Source of the DNA: Austropuccinia psidii
Taxonomy: Eukaryota > Basidiomycota > Pucciniomycetes > Pucciniales > Sphaerophragmiaceae
Direction: 5' to 3'
Assembly: GCA_023105745.1 (NCBI GenBank)
Contig: JALGQZ010000009.1
Span: 43,677,967-43,741,966 of the forward strand
Length of the DNA: 64,000 nucleotides
Below the pieces are notes generated by a model. It did not search any database. It was not told the origin of the DNA and was given only the letters and a program-made list of their open reading frames with translations. Position 1 is the stretch's first letter, and every line of letters begins with the position of its first letter. A program made the position numbers and the translations under genes. This document shows positions 20,041 through 32,945 of the stretch, piece by piece.

Positions 20041-20466
20041 TTTCATAGTATTCTCATTGATTCTGGTGCTACAAACTCTTTTATTGCAAAGAATTTTGTT
20101 CTCAAGTACTCATTGACTATGTCAGAGCTCCCTGAAAAGATTCCTCTTTTCATTCTGGATTCTAATGAATCCCCTGCCTTGTTCATCACGCATTATACCA
20201 AGTGGGTATTTGACTTGCCTTCCTTCCCAAGCTTTGAATGGGACTTCTTTATAATAGATTCACCCAAGGGAGAATACCTGATATTGGGCTATGATTTCCT
20301 TTACCATTTTAATCCCATTATTGATTGGAAAAATGGATTGATCACCTATGATTCTAGTGGTATTAATTGTTCTGCTAGTAATTCCTTGGCGACTGCTGTC
20401 AACAGTGTTGCTCTGGTTAGTGAACTCAAGACACCTTCCCTTCCATCATGCCATCTCAGTCATTAA
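20041..20466 (+). pseudogene. Aspartic protease of gypsy element B (fragment)
   Basis: The frame from 20041 reads SILIDSGATNSFIAKNF, with the intact retroviral-type catalytic triplet DSG, then about 110 residues including the ILGYDFLYHFNPIIDW block typical of gypsy proteases. A stop ends it at 20466, before RT. The link to gag upstream is lost in stops and frameshifts. Confidence 0.82.
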
Positions 20467-20589
20467 TCAAATCAATAGATGAGGTCTTTAAAGAGATAGG
20501 AGATGTTGCTATATCTTCACTTCATCTCTTTCAAGGGGATATGGTCCTTCCTCCCTGGAGGAGCAGTGGGATGAGGAGGAAGAGCCAGA

Positions 20590-21525
20590 AGAAATTGAAA
20601 CTGTTTTGAAGGTGGTCCCTCCTGCTTATCACCAATATTTGGATGTATTCTCTAAGGTGAAAGTAGAGAATCTGCCTCCACACCGCACCTGTGATCATCA
20701 TATCAAATTGGAGGGTCTTCTACCTCCAGTTGGTGTTATCTATTCATTATCAAATCAAGAGTCAGAAACACTGTGGGCCTAAATTTCAGAGAATGTAGAG
20801 AAAGGTTTCATAAGGCCAAGCTGCACTTCAACAGGAGCACCTGTCCTTTTTTTCAAGACAAAGGATGGAGGTCTTTGTTTGTGTGTTGACTACTGCAAAC
20901 TAAATGCTGTCACTAGGAAGAACAGGTATCCTGTTCCTCCTATGAACCAGCTTCTTATCATATTCAATGGTTCCACTATCTTGTCCAAGATAGATCCGAG
21001 TGGTGCATATGATCGCCTGAGAATCAAAGAGGGGGATGAGCACTTAACTGCCTTAAGAACCAAAATGATAGTTATGAGTATTTGGTTATGCCACTTGGCC
21101 TTACCAATGATCCAGCTTCTTTCCAGAATCTTGTGAATGACATATTTGCAGATTTCTTGGATATTTTTGTTGTAGTTTATTTAGAATATTATGGTCTTTT
21201 CCAGTTCTGAGGCAGAACATGTCAAACATGTGGCCTCTGTCCTCCAAAGACTGAGAGACAATAGTTTGTTTTCCAAAGCCCCCAAGTGTGTATTCCATGC
21301 CTCAAGTGTGAAATACTTGGGCTATGTTGTTTCAAGTGATGGCCCCAAGATGGATTCTTCTAAAGTTCAGAAAATCCTCAATTGGCCTCAGCCAAAGAAA
21401 ATCAAGGCTCTTCAATCCTTCATTGGCTTTGCCAATTTCTCTCGTAATTCATTAAAAATTACTCCAAAAAAATCACTTCTCTCATTTCCCTTCTCAAAAA
21501 AGACTCTCCCTTTATCTTCAAATTT
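20590..21525 (+). pseudogene. Reverse transcriptase of gypsy element B (broken, truncated)
   Basis: Pieces in order: the VPPAYHQYLDVFSKV start near 20610, a stop near 20780, GFIRPSCTSTGAPVLFFKTKDGG near 20810, CVDYCKLNAVTRKNRYP near 20881, and KIDPSGAYD near 20988, followed by a frameshift. The catalytic YLDD box at about 21178-21190 reads YLEYYG, as expected after a 2-bp loss that removes both aspartates. Another frame then gives SVKYLGYVVSSDGPKMDSSK and FIGFANF. Sequence stops matching RT near 21500 and runs into the end of a family-D LTR. RNase H and integrase are absent. Confidence 0.85.
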
Positions 21526-21599
21526 TTATTATTATAATAGTTATTATAATGTTATTTTGTGACCTTTTTGGATATGTGGTAATGTCCCAAAGGCTCACA
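21515..21599. repeat. Terminal fragment of a family-D LTR
   Basis: TGTGACCTTTTTGGATATG...CCCAAAGGCTCACA matches the end of the chromovirus LTRs at 53462 and 63488. It is joined directly to the broken RT of element B, marking a deletion or recombination junction; the boundary is placed approximately. Confidence 0.65.
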
Positions 21600-22424
21600 C
21601 TTTCTGTTCTGTTCTTGGTGTTGCAATAAGTAATTCAATATCTTTAGGTGTTTGGTTTTCAGGTGTTCCATCTCTCACTGGAGAATAAAATTGGTATGGT
21701 TGACTTGAGGATTGTGATGGTGATTATAATTATGATGATTTGTTTCCAGATTCCATATTTTATATATGTGCTGATGGTTACTCATTTATAAATAATAAAA
21801 ATATGTGAGGTAGGCTGTTTTCATTATCTTCTTTTTTTATGATTGACTCATTATTGAATGTTTGAGTTGAAAACTTCCCTGGTGGGACACCAGATTTGGA
21901 GCTCCCTTTAGTGTGGGATCAGGTAAGGCAGTCCTCAAGGGGGAAATCACAGGTAAACAGTTCTGAATTTCCGAAATAATCCTGTAACCAAGGGTGCTTA
22001 TGGTGTTTTAGCTTCCCCTCTGAATATAATAAACAAGCTCCCTACAGAGCTCACAAATCAATATTTGAGATTGTGGCTTTACAACTAGAGAAGACTTGTC
22101 AGTACTCTCTATCAGACCTAATCAATAATCAGTCTAATGATAAAATAAAACTAATTTAAGTAAAATAATTTCAAAAGATAAAATTTGTTGGTGGTTTCAG
22201 GTTAATAAAATAATAATTGAGTAAATAAATGGTAGATGTAATAATACTTAGTGGGGATTCAAGCTGTTTCTTTTGTTAAAATTAATTTTCTTTTAATGGA
22301 TAATAGTTTATTATGAGATTATATAGTGATTATGTGTGATAATTTGTTTAATTGATAAGCAGTAATAGTAAGAGTTATGAAAATACTAATTTTTATCTTG
22401 TGTTTTTTAATTTGATATTAATAA
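21600..22424. other. Spacer with a possible gag-like remnant on the minus strand
   Basis: The minus-strand reading at about 21600-21715 (YSPVRDGTPENQTPKDIELL) is open and proline/polar-rich like a gag N-terminus, but too short to place. The rest is AT-rich with no feature. Confidence 0.3.
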
Positions 22425-24339
22425 TAACTGTAAGATGTGTCTATGAAGCTGTTGATAATATCACTATTAATCAACAGTACTATGACTTTTCTTATGGAAT
22501 ATAATAATAAAAATTATTATAACCACAATTAAATAATTAATTAGTTAATTATTTCTTTTACTTGTTATATAATACTAGTGCTTTTAACAGTAAGCAGTAA
22601 TTGTCTACAAGAATCAATTACAAGAAGTATTTAATAATGAAACTTCTTTGTTAAAATAATGAAATTACTTTAATGTATAATTATCTTTTGAAAGAATAAT
22701 TATAAATATAATCCTTGAAGAAAAAAATTCCTAGAGCAAAACATTCAAAATTAAGACAAACACTCACTAATACTCCAAAGAACTTATTAAAATATAATAG
22801 TAGAGAAATTTGACGGATAATTGTGGATTTAATGGATCAAAATGGATTTATAACAGGATTACAGCAATATATAATTTCTGACTATGATTTAAAATCCTTT
22901 AGATTTATTCTGAAAGAATAAAACACTTAAGAAAAGATTAAATAATACTTACTTGTTGCTAATAATGGTATAATTGAATAATGTGATGATTTTGGAAAAA
23001 ACAGAAAGAGGAGTCCTCTTTTAAGTCAACAAAAGCTCACAGAGGCGTTCCATGGAGAAAACTGAAAGACCAGTGAGTGAGAAAACAATAAACCTTTTTG
23101 GATTATTGATTGCATCATCTGTTGTCAGGTAAGATTATCATAATTACTTCATTGATGTTATTAGGTGACTACCAACCCATTTATGGTTAAAAATGAAAGG
23201 AGAAACAACTTTAAATCTTCTTTTATTTCAAAATAATCATTTATTTCTCAAATTTATCAACTTTATTGGAAATTTCATCACAGAGTGTATTTTCTGTGAA
23301 TTTTTGATGATTCAGTGTTTCATGTAGAATCATCAAAAATGGACTGTAAGTAAAACTTTTGATTTTACTTATAAAAGTATGATTATTTTTGGTTTCTATA
23401 TGAATTATACCATCCTTAATTGGTCCTGAATGTTTCGGAAATATTCATTAAGAATTTTATTTTGAATGAATTTTTGAAGTTTTTACCTCATTTCTACATA
23501 GAATTGCAAATATTACTATATTGCTTGTTGCTATGAGGTAAATCAATGGATACTAGTCCAAAAAGTGTTTTAATTACTCTTTTGGGGTTTATCCATGGAA
23601 AAAAATCAAGAATTGACATGTTTAAAGGAGTCTAAGTTGCTCTTTACCTCCTTGGAATGTCAAAATAGCAGCTTATTTGCTATTTTCTTATGATTTAATG
23701 AGATGTTAATGTGGTAACCAAGTTCCCAAAAGGTTTTAGTATACTAATTGGGCCAATATCAGCCATGGATCCAAGCTTTAGAGCTGTCCACACCTCAGAG
23801 GCCTCAGAAGCTGGGTACCCTGGCTCTCTTTGATGTCTTTTGTCCCCCTTGACTATTTTCATGTCAAAAATAGAGATTTAGGCTTAGAGACTGATATCCA
23901 CTATGGGTGTACCAAAAGTGTATGTAAGAATACCATAATATTAAGTGCCACAAGCATGCATAATACTATTATTAGTGTATATGTAACATGGAATGTCTCA
24001 CATTCCCATTATTTTGGCATGAAATTGAGAAAAACAAAAAATTTCACAGCTCTTTTATGTGGTATTCAAGTATTTTCCATATTACCACCTCAAAGAGTTA
24101 ATTTAAGCTTATTAACTCTATGAAGTTACCCTAGGTTAATTTTTGTGTAGAATCCAAATCTGGTCTTAAATCCATGGATCTACTTACTCAAAAAGAAGTT
24201 ATTCATCTTTTCTGAAATAAAAAATGATGAATTTTGAATATATGCATGACATATGGGTTATTCATAGTTCAAAATTTATTTTTAAAGATATTTGTGGCCT
24301 ATTTAGGTATGGAACATATACCTCAAGGCTCACAATAAT
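22425..24339. mobile_element. Solo LTR, family A, with imperfect TSD
   Basis: LTR 22430-24334 (1905 bp) starts TGTAAGATGTG and ends CCTCAAGGCTCACA. The 5-bp flanks are ATAAC (22425-22429) and ATAAT (24335-24339), one mismatch apart. It shares full-length similarity with 46385-48302. No internal region remains. Confidence 0.85.
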
Positions 24340-24754
24340 AATATTAATTTTTTCTAGTTAAAAGAGTACAGTATAAATTTTTTAGCTTGCTGAATATGAG
24401 TATTTGACTAATAGATTAATATATAATATAGGAAGACCTACTGTTAAATACAGCTAATTATAAATCACTATCATTGTAATATAATATAAATTATAATAAT
24501 TTCTAGATTAACCTAATACTAAGGTATGAAATGATTATTTTCCTTCTTGGTATATAATTAATTGGATTCATGGGGAAAGAGGAGAAAATGAGGGAGGTAG
24601 ACCTCCTTTTATGTTGTGAGGAGTACCCATGGGCTCTCCATGTAAAGCTTTATTTTTCCCTTGAGATAATTTTTCTGGTGTATATTTTTGTACAAAGATT
24701 CAGATGAAATATCTGTTACACTGCCCTAGTAAGCTTTCACAGCCTTTAGGGATT
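24340..24754. other. AT-rich spacer
   Basis: Nothing recognised between solo LTR A and solo LTR C. Confidence 0.4.
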
Positions 24755-26200
24755 AATGCTGTCAGCCTGTGACTCAAAACCAGAGCACAAGCATGACAGC
24801 CAAATACCATAAACCAATGGTATAGCCAAGATACCACCAAAACATGGAGCTGAGCCAAATCTGCTCAAAATTTATCAAAAGAAAGAGGAAACCCACCCCT
24901 TTCCAAATATACAAGTCCCATCATCATAGGACAAAGAATAACAAAGTTATTCCTGCTCAAAGTTGTTGCTGAGCATAAACCTTAATTTTCACCTCTCATC
25001 TGAAATACAGAGTAAGAGGCCTAACCCCATCAAATTGGTATGCAAAATGAAGCTCCAATCCAGGGCTATCCAATTGTACCAACTAAACTGAGCTAGCACC
25101 AATATTACAGAAGTTATGGTCAAATTCAGGCCAATTAAGAATTAATAAAATATTCTCCTCTCATCTAACTTCTACAGTTTTAGTGTGAAATACTTAAAGT
25201 GGGATCTTTTTGGAAGGAGAACAATCAGGGCTATCTTATGGTGCCATTCATTTCCCCATATCTCACCTAGAACAAAGGTTATGAGGCAAACAAGCCCAAT
25301 ACAGCTTCTTGCCTAAAAACACGTATATGTACAAACTTCTTGTACATGGGATAGCTTTGCCATATTTAATGATAACCATGACAAATAAGGTACCATTGTT
25401 TAGATCACATACAGGGATACACACTGAACCAATTTTGAGGTTGATATCTCAAGAACTGACAAAGTTATGGCTGTTTTAAGGTCAAAATCCCACAGTTTGG
25501 CCAATACAGCTTTACCATGGGATAATATCCCATAACCATGATTATGAGGTGTTAAACTGACAAAGAAGCTTGTTTTTACTTCAATACCTCATAGTTCATT
25601 CAATACTGGGGTCTCATACAGGTTCTGTACAGCATTCTACACGTCATACACGTCAGAATCAAGCTGTGTGGTCCCCAGATGAAAATTTTCACTCTGTATT
25701 GGTGAAAACTGCCCAGATGTGGTTTCAAAACCACATTTGAGCCAAATACAGGCTATAAAGGCCTTTTTCAAACCACAAGCCTTTCTTAGAGAGTGAAAAA
25801 TCTTCACTACCTCTAGGTGGAAAGGTCTAGCAGCCTTTCCACCCCATTTCAGGATAAAAAGGGGCCTTTTCACAGCCAGAAAAGGTTTCCTCATCCTTCT
25901 CTTGAATTCCTACGTATTAAACTGTCAAAAACAGTTTTACTCTTGTAAAATAATCAGGCTATACTATAACAATTAGTATTGTAGTTCTTATTATAGTAAC
26001 CCAACTGGTAAGACTGTACCCAGGGCTTTCAGCAGCGCTCACCACCACTATTTCTTAATAGTCAAGCCCTTTTTATTTGAATATAACCCTTATTATCATT
26101 AAAAACCTTTACTTCAAATATTTATAACTGTTTTACAAGCATAGTTAAATTTGTAACTAGCTTATTTACTGCTTTATCATAGTTTCATGCTGACAAGTGC
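24755..26200 (-). mobile_element. Solo LTR, family C, inverse orientation, with near-perfect TSD
   Basis: LTR 24760-26195 (1436 bp) is the reverse complement of the copy at 16493-17929. On the plus strand it begins TGTCAGCCTGTGACTC and ends AGTTTCATGCTGACA. Flanks are AATGC (24755-24759) and AGTGC (26196-26200), one mismatch. Separate TSDs show that the two copies are independent insertions, not the arms of one palindromic element. Confidence 0.85.
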
Positions 26201-29200
26201 TGGTAGATAAAATTGAGGATGGTATCACATGACTGAGATATTTTCACCATTTTTTTGGCCAAAATTTAAGATTGAGATGTTCTTGCTTGGTGGGGACTTT
26301 GATAAAAATATCAGATGACTTCTCCTTTACACTTCTTTAGTCAGCTTGCACAGTCTTGAGAAATTAGTGCTGGTGAGTAAAGGATGAAGATGGTTCCATG
26401 TGAATCAGCCCTTGCTTAATTTGTTTGTAATATTTATTTAGTTCCAGGTGATCATGCTGTGAAATGTGGGGATATCTTCTTGAGTTTTAATTCTTGATCA
26501 CTATAATTGCTGTGTAATTTACAGTTTAGTGTATTTTCCTTGCATGCAGCTAGTTGAAATTTATTTCAGTTTAAATGTATGATCCTGTGGCTGTGTCATG
26601 TACAGATTTCATGTGTGTGGAGTGCATAACCTTATTTGGGTGCCTGTATTGTTATTTAATTTAAAGTTTTTAGTGAATATTTCATGCATTAAGTGGGATC
26701 TGAGACTTTTAGGTGATTCTTGTGCTGCATAAACTTCATTTTTAATGATTTTATTCCTAGCCCTATAATCTTCCTGGTGAGTTTAGGGTGGAGATAATTC
26801 TACACTGTTACTTTGTACATGTATCTTTGTTCTTTCTGTATGTATTAAGCTTATATTGTTGATGATTTAAATTTTTTATGTAAGTTTTCTTGTATAAATA
26901 CATAATATTTTATTCCTTTATTATTCATTTAATTATGGAAATATGTTGGTTATTTCTATTCTGAAGGCTATAATCTTCCATTTCTTCATGCTATTGATGT
27001 TATTCCTGGGCTTGTGTGATTGTAATAATGTTTTCTGAGGGGTGAGTTTCTAAATTAGTCCTTTGAATATTTATTTATCCAGATTTTTATCTGTTAAAAA
27101 TTTCTTGAAACTGGGCAAAAAGGTATGGAAAACCACAATACCAGCTTCTGGAAAGCTATATAATCCCAAAAAAACTCCATGTTTATTATACTTTATCATA
27201 AATTTGATACTTACTCAATCTACATCATCTACATTAATTAAATTTTCTTATTATAAACCAGCTCAGAGGGCTTCAAGCTAAAGTTTAAGTTAAATTATCA
27301 TTTTATTCATTATTATAAAATTCTCAAATTCACTTATAATTATGATTTATTATGTCTTATTTATGGAGGTAAGCTAGTCATCTCTAGAATTAAAACTAAA
27401 ATATTATTCTTTTTATATGTGATCTTAGTAAAAAGAACTTTCTGTATATGCCGAGGAGAAGACAAAAAATTATTAGCACCCTTGATTAAAGGATCATTAA
27501 TAAATTTAAAATTCACCTTTAATTTCATCTAAAGAAATTTCTTGTCCAATTCTGCACAAATAAGAATTCCGGAGGTGCCCCTATTGCAAAGCAGGGGTTA
27601 GATTAATGAATTACTGACTCTTTCTGTACATGTCTCTGTAGTTTTTGGAACCTTGTATAGCCATTAGAGTAGAATACCTAGTGTTAATTTGTTTTCTATA
27701 TTATAATAGATCATTCAAAAAGAATCATAGGGCCTTTGAGATGAAGCTTTGTCTCAACATATCCTCAATTTTTCAGATGTACTTATCTAGAAATATTAAA
27801 TTTTGGCCATGACTTAGTAATTAATGGGTATGCTAATTCCATATATATGTTTCTTCGACCAAGTAAGGTCTTTTTTATGAGCTATCAATGATTCTTGACA
27901 TGCTTGGGGCTGGTATCTTTTTGATGCTAACTAGTTCCAGAAAGAATCAGAAAACTCAATTTTCAAAATAGATTAACAATTTTTTAAGAAAACATGAAGA
28001 TTTACTATATCTTCTAGCTACCATCATATTCCTCAGAAAGAAACAATTCCTGTATAAATCCTCTTTTTTCACATTGATACTAATTTTATCTTTTGTTACT
28101 TTTGAATAAGAATAATCACAAAGGCCTGAGGCTCCTTGTATCAAGATATCATTATTCTACAAAGAGGAAAATTACTTTATCAAGGAAGATCCTATGGGAC
28201 TCACTCTATTAACCAAGATATACAAGCTGACTTATAGAGATATCTATACCATCATTCATAAATATATATAGGCTGCTAATGTTCCATATTTAGTATTCAA
28301 TATATTGAGACAGAACACACATAGTTGAGAATTAAATTAACCCAAATTCCTTTTTTGTTGTTTCAGGGGTGTCTTTTCTATTATTTTTCTTTTTGTTCAA
28401 TATTTCACATTTTTGAATTTCATTCAGTTAATAATTCTTTCTAAAATAATATATTTATCCTTAAAAGCTGGTCAAAAAAGCTTTACTTACAGCTACACCA
28501 TTTTTATAATTGCTTTTCTTTCTGTGATTCTAGAATTTTACACAGTTATATATGATTACTCAATTAATTTTAGGTCATTAAAGAATATTTAATCTGTGAT
28601 CATTTTATCAAATTAATCAAAAAACTATTTTCAATTTATGATATCAAGGTTCATTTTATTCTCTTTATTATTCACTTCTTTGGGGTAGAAATTTGTGGTT
28701 TGTATAATATTCTTTCTGATTATGAGAATTTGGTATAAAATTATTTTATTAAATTGTATTTGAAATATGGGATCTGAATGGGTATGAAAAATTACCATGT
28801 TTTCAGCCAAGTCAAAGGCTGGAATTTTCTGTTTGAATAATAATTATATCAGTAACAGGGTTTCTGAAGCTTGAAATATTCCATTAAATCATTAATTGAA
28901 TTAATTCTGTTTATAATTACACAAATAAAATTAAAAAAAGGTTTCCCTCATCTCTTTAATCAACTGTTTGTGTCTTGAAGGAGGTTTGAGAGAATTAATT
29001 GATGAAAACTTCTGTGGGAGGTAAGATTTAATATATTTCTAGCAATATGTTACATTTATAAAGAATATGGGGCTGACAAAAATACTGTGTTTTAGAGTGT
29101 TTCATACTTTCAGGAGCCTTAGGAAAGATTATGTCCCTTAAGTTGTTCTGGTACGAGTTGGTAACGTAGAAAAAGTTTAGATTCAATTTCATTTCAAATG

Positions 29201-32200
29201 AAGCATTCCAATAAGCTACAGTTGATTGTCGGACATGAAGCTCTAACTGATAATGTGCATGTCACTTCGAGAAACTGAAATATCCAGGTTATTCTTCCTC
29301 TTAGAAATAATTTCTTTGCACCTTCCTAGATCTCTGAATCTAAATACTTTCCATCTCAAAGGTTCTCAATTAAAAAATCCTCAATATTAAATAGTATTTG
29401 ACTAAATTATTTTTTCTGGAGGCCTTTGGAGTTATCAAATAATAGTTTGGAAGAAATTCAAATATTTCATAAGTTCTAGGAAGAGTTCAAAAACCATAGC
29501 AAAGATTATTTTGACAAAAATTTCAACCCTAAATCCTAATTTGACTTTTTACAATACATAAAAGCATATTAAATAAGATAATTACTATTAAATGAGACTA
29601 AATTATCTATTTAACAAAAGAAATAAGTTTGAATTAAAGATAATTTTTATTGAAGTAATATCTCCATCTCTGTCAGTGATATTTAGGCCACTAAATACAG
29701 CTAAGATTGAGATAATTGGCCTGGAAATGGTGAAAATTATGATAAGATTAATAGAAGCATGCAAACTTAATTTAAAATGAACTTCAAAACATAAAACACC
29801 TAACAAAAATCACCTTAAATTAATAAAATAGGATTATGAAATTAAAATTAAACAGGCTCAAACCACATAAACAGTAGCACTAACCTCATAGAAAATTAAT
29901 TTAAAATACAAATCTACAGCCTCGAATTGAATTAATAAGATTTATTGTGAGTTGAAATACACACCTTTATCACCTGAAGCCCCTTTTAATACACCAAGCT
30001 AAAAATGACCCTATCTCAAAAGAACTACCAAGCACATCATTCCAATTGTAATGATGTGAAAAATAAAGGCTTTGAATAAGGAAGATTTCCTCAAAGAGAT
30101 TAATTATGTGATATATAGCTTCTTTAAAGAATCAAAATACTTCAACACCCCAGATCGTGTTAAAATAGAGGCCCCAAAGAATTAGAATACCCAAAAGAAT
30201 TAAGCCATATGAACAGGGAAGTGAAATAAAAAGTGATTAAAATGTAGAAAGAGAGCTCCTTTAGATTTCTCCAAGGCTTTTAAAAAGTACAAATGAAGTG
30301 TTCCTCTAAACAATAGATTGCATTTTCTCACGAATATTATATTTAAAGCAGCTTAATCATCCCATGCCATTTCCAAAAGTTAATAGAGTATATTTTAGTG
30401 ATTTTAATTACCCAGTAGCCAAGCTCAGTGGAATGATAGGTTAAAGAGATTACTTTTTATTCAAGCTCAGTAGTATTCCTTTATTGAGGGATAATTTCTC
30501 TAGTAATTTTTGAATATTATAGATTATATTTCCTTTTTAATACCAGATTCTAAATCTTTATTACTATATATATCCCAAATTCTTCATTGTCCTTATTTAA
30601 TAACACCACCCTCCCACATCTATAGCTAAGCTATATAAGAAGTTATCAAGTCTCTGTTTCCAATTCAATTTGAAAAGAAACCTTCAAAAGCTCAAATATT
30701 ATCATAAAGAATCACTTAATAAGTGTAAAGACATAAATCTACCACTAAGAGTGAACTACTCACCACAAATGTTGACAAAAATGAGCTTCCAAAGCATTAC
30801 ATGTCCCTCTTAAAATCATAATTGAATATATGAATTATACTAAATCTATCAATTATTTATTTGATTCCTCTGAGAAGACATTTAATAATTAGTATTTTGT
30901 AGTTTAAAAACCATTTACTCAATTAATTTTCACTCAAGGCCCGAAGGGAAGATTTCTTCAGCATTTTAGAAGGGGTAGGTGATACATATTTTCAAAATTT
31001 CTTAAAATATTTATTTTAATTTCAAAAAAAAATTCCTGTGAGTCCCCTCTGAGTTGAATTCCTCATTTAATCTCACACGAGAAGGATTCCCATGTCATCA
31101 GTTGAAAGAGTTATCCTGAAATTTTATAATGAAATTTCTCTGAAAAAATTAAAGGCCAACATTTGTTTTATTTCTAATTTATTCATCCATTGATTATTAA
31201 AAAAAAGAAAATAAAAATAAAACCCATAATTTTTATATTGATTTCATTATATTACCTTACATGGGTTACATTAGTACAAGTATTTTCAGTTAATCAGGCT
31301 GGTGATGGGTGATTAGAGCTATATCTTGTTTCAAATAGATGCTTCAAAAAGGTAATTAGGTATTTAGCTTCTATAAATTAAGATTTTTAATCTCAATGGT
31401 AGCTCCAAGGGCATTACCTGTCCATATATTCTTTCTCTTTTGATACTATTCTTTGTTTATCAAATAAAACCCAAAAACATGAAATCAAAATATTTAATTT
31501 AAAAATAATTATATTTGATTCAAGATAAGAAATATTCAAACTGAGTAAACATAAAAATAATTCTTTGATACATTCTCTCAATTATTTATTGATAACATTC
31601 CGTTTTTCTATATTAACAAAAAGCTATTAACAAATATCAATAAGATATTTCGAGCTTCAATGGGGTCTCCCATTTTTGTTTACTCTTTATATTTGTTTTG
31701 ATCAACACACAATACTTTCTTCCCATGCGTATTTGAGTCGTTTTTCTTAAAATTTAGAACGAATAAATTCAGATTTATCTTAAATACATTTCCTCTTCAC
31801 ATATCAATTGATTTCAAATTCTCCCTCAAAAAGTCTCTTACAATAGAAAACCCTTAATAGAGTCTTCCAATATAACCTAATCATTTTTTAGAAACACTAA
31901 TTAATTTTAAAAGTTTTTTCTCTGTATACAAGATGAAAAAACTGACATTCACCAAAAGGCGAATGTTATTATTAATCTATAATACCCAAAAGGGCTGGAA
32001 GAAACTCGCAGAAATAATAAATTTCAACTAAGTATATCTTGTTACGCATTTATTCTAGGTATTTGATATCTATGGATATTCAATTAAATGACGGAACATT
32101 ACTATTCCATGAGATGAATAAATCTTCCAGATCACATAGCTCTATGATATTCTCAACTACAGGGTTAAAAAATTCAAAGAGGTATGGTTCCCAATGAAAC

Positions 32201-32945
32201 CTTTGGTTACTTATAGACGCCCATAGCTTCATTTATTTACAATAAAGCTTGGTTTTGTATATACTATTACAAATGGCTCTGTATATTTATATATTTTGGT
32301 CCCATAAATGTATGAGCAGAAAAATTTCCTACTTTAGACACGTGAGTTTATGAATATACCTCACTAAATAGGTTTTTTTTAGGAATATTCTAAGATCTAC
32401 ATTTTAAGTGAAATGTTCAGAAACTCTTTTTTTACTTTTCAATTCTAACTTGGAGATATATTTAAGCATTTAAGTGATAAAAAAAGGGGAATTGGTAAAA
32501 CAGATAAGCTTTTCCCTGGGCCACCTTTCCATTGAAAATATATAAGAAAACATAAAAATGTTAATTAAAACAACCCTGATAAAAGTTCCCCTCCACTCCA
32601 CCCAAAAATAAAAAATTTTGAATATTTTTTCAACCACCCTCAATCTTTCATAAAATCCACTTTTTATTTTTTTTACTTTTACAATGAAATATCGCTTTTT
32701 TGACCATTTCCTTCATAAATCCTCCAATTTACCCTAAAATCATCCCTTTTTTCACATTTTCCTCTATATATCATTTCATTTTTTATTATTTTTCTATCCC
32801 ATTTATTTCAAAAATTTTCTCTGTTACTTTCCAAATTTTTTTTCATTTTTTCATTTTTCTTCAATAATTCTTTTCTACCCGCTGAAATTTACTTCTCCCG
32901 CACATCCTCCTCTGATTATATCTCATTTATTTGAACCCAAAATTC
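26201..32945. other. Long AT-rich gene-free region
   Basis: 6.7 kb with A+T well above the flanks, many short homopolymer runs and no open frame over about 75 codons. The open frames at 27063-27281 and 29592-29806 have no recognisable content. It is probably heavily decayed repeat DNA, including fragments too mutated to name. Confidence 0.45.

Noticed and set aside
18561..24334. Solo LTR A at 22430 as the 3' LTR of gypsy B
   Set aside because: Its termini (TGTAAG...CTCACA) do not match LTR B (TGTAAC...GTGACA), and it has its own near-TSD.
16493..26195. 1.4-kb inverted repeats as arms of one large palindromic DNA transposon
   Set aside because: Each arm has TG...CA LTR termini and its own 5-bp TSD (TTTCA; AATGC/AGTGC), so they are two independent solo LTRs.
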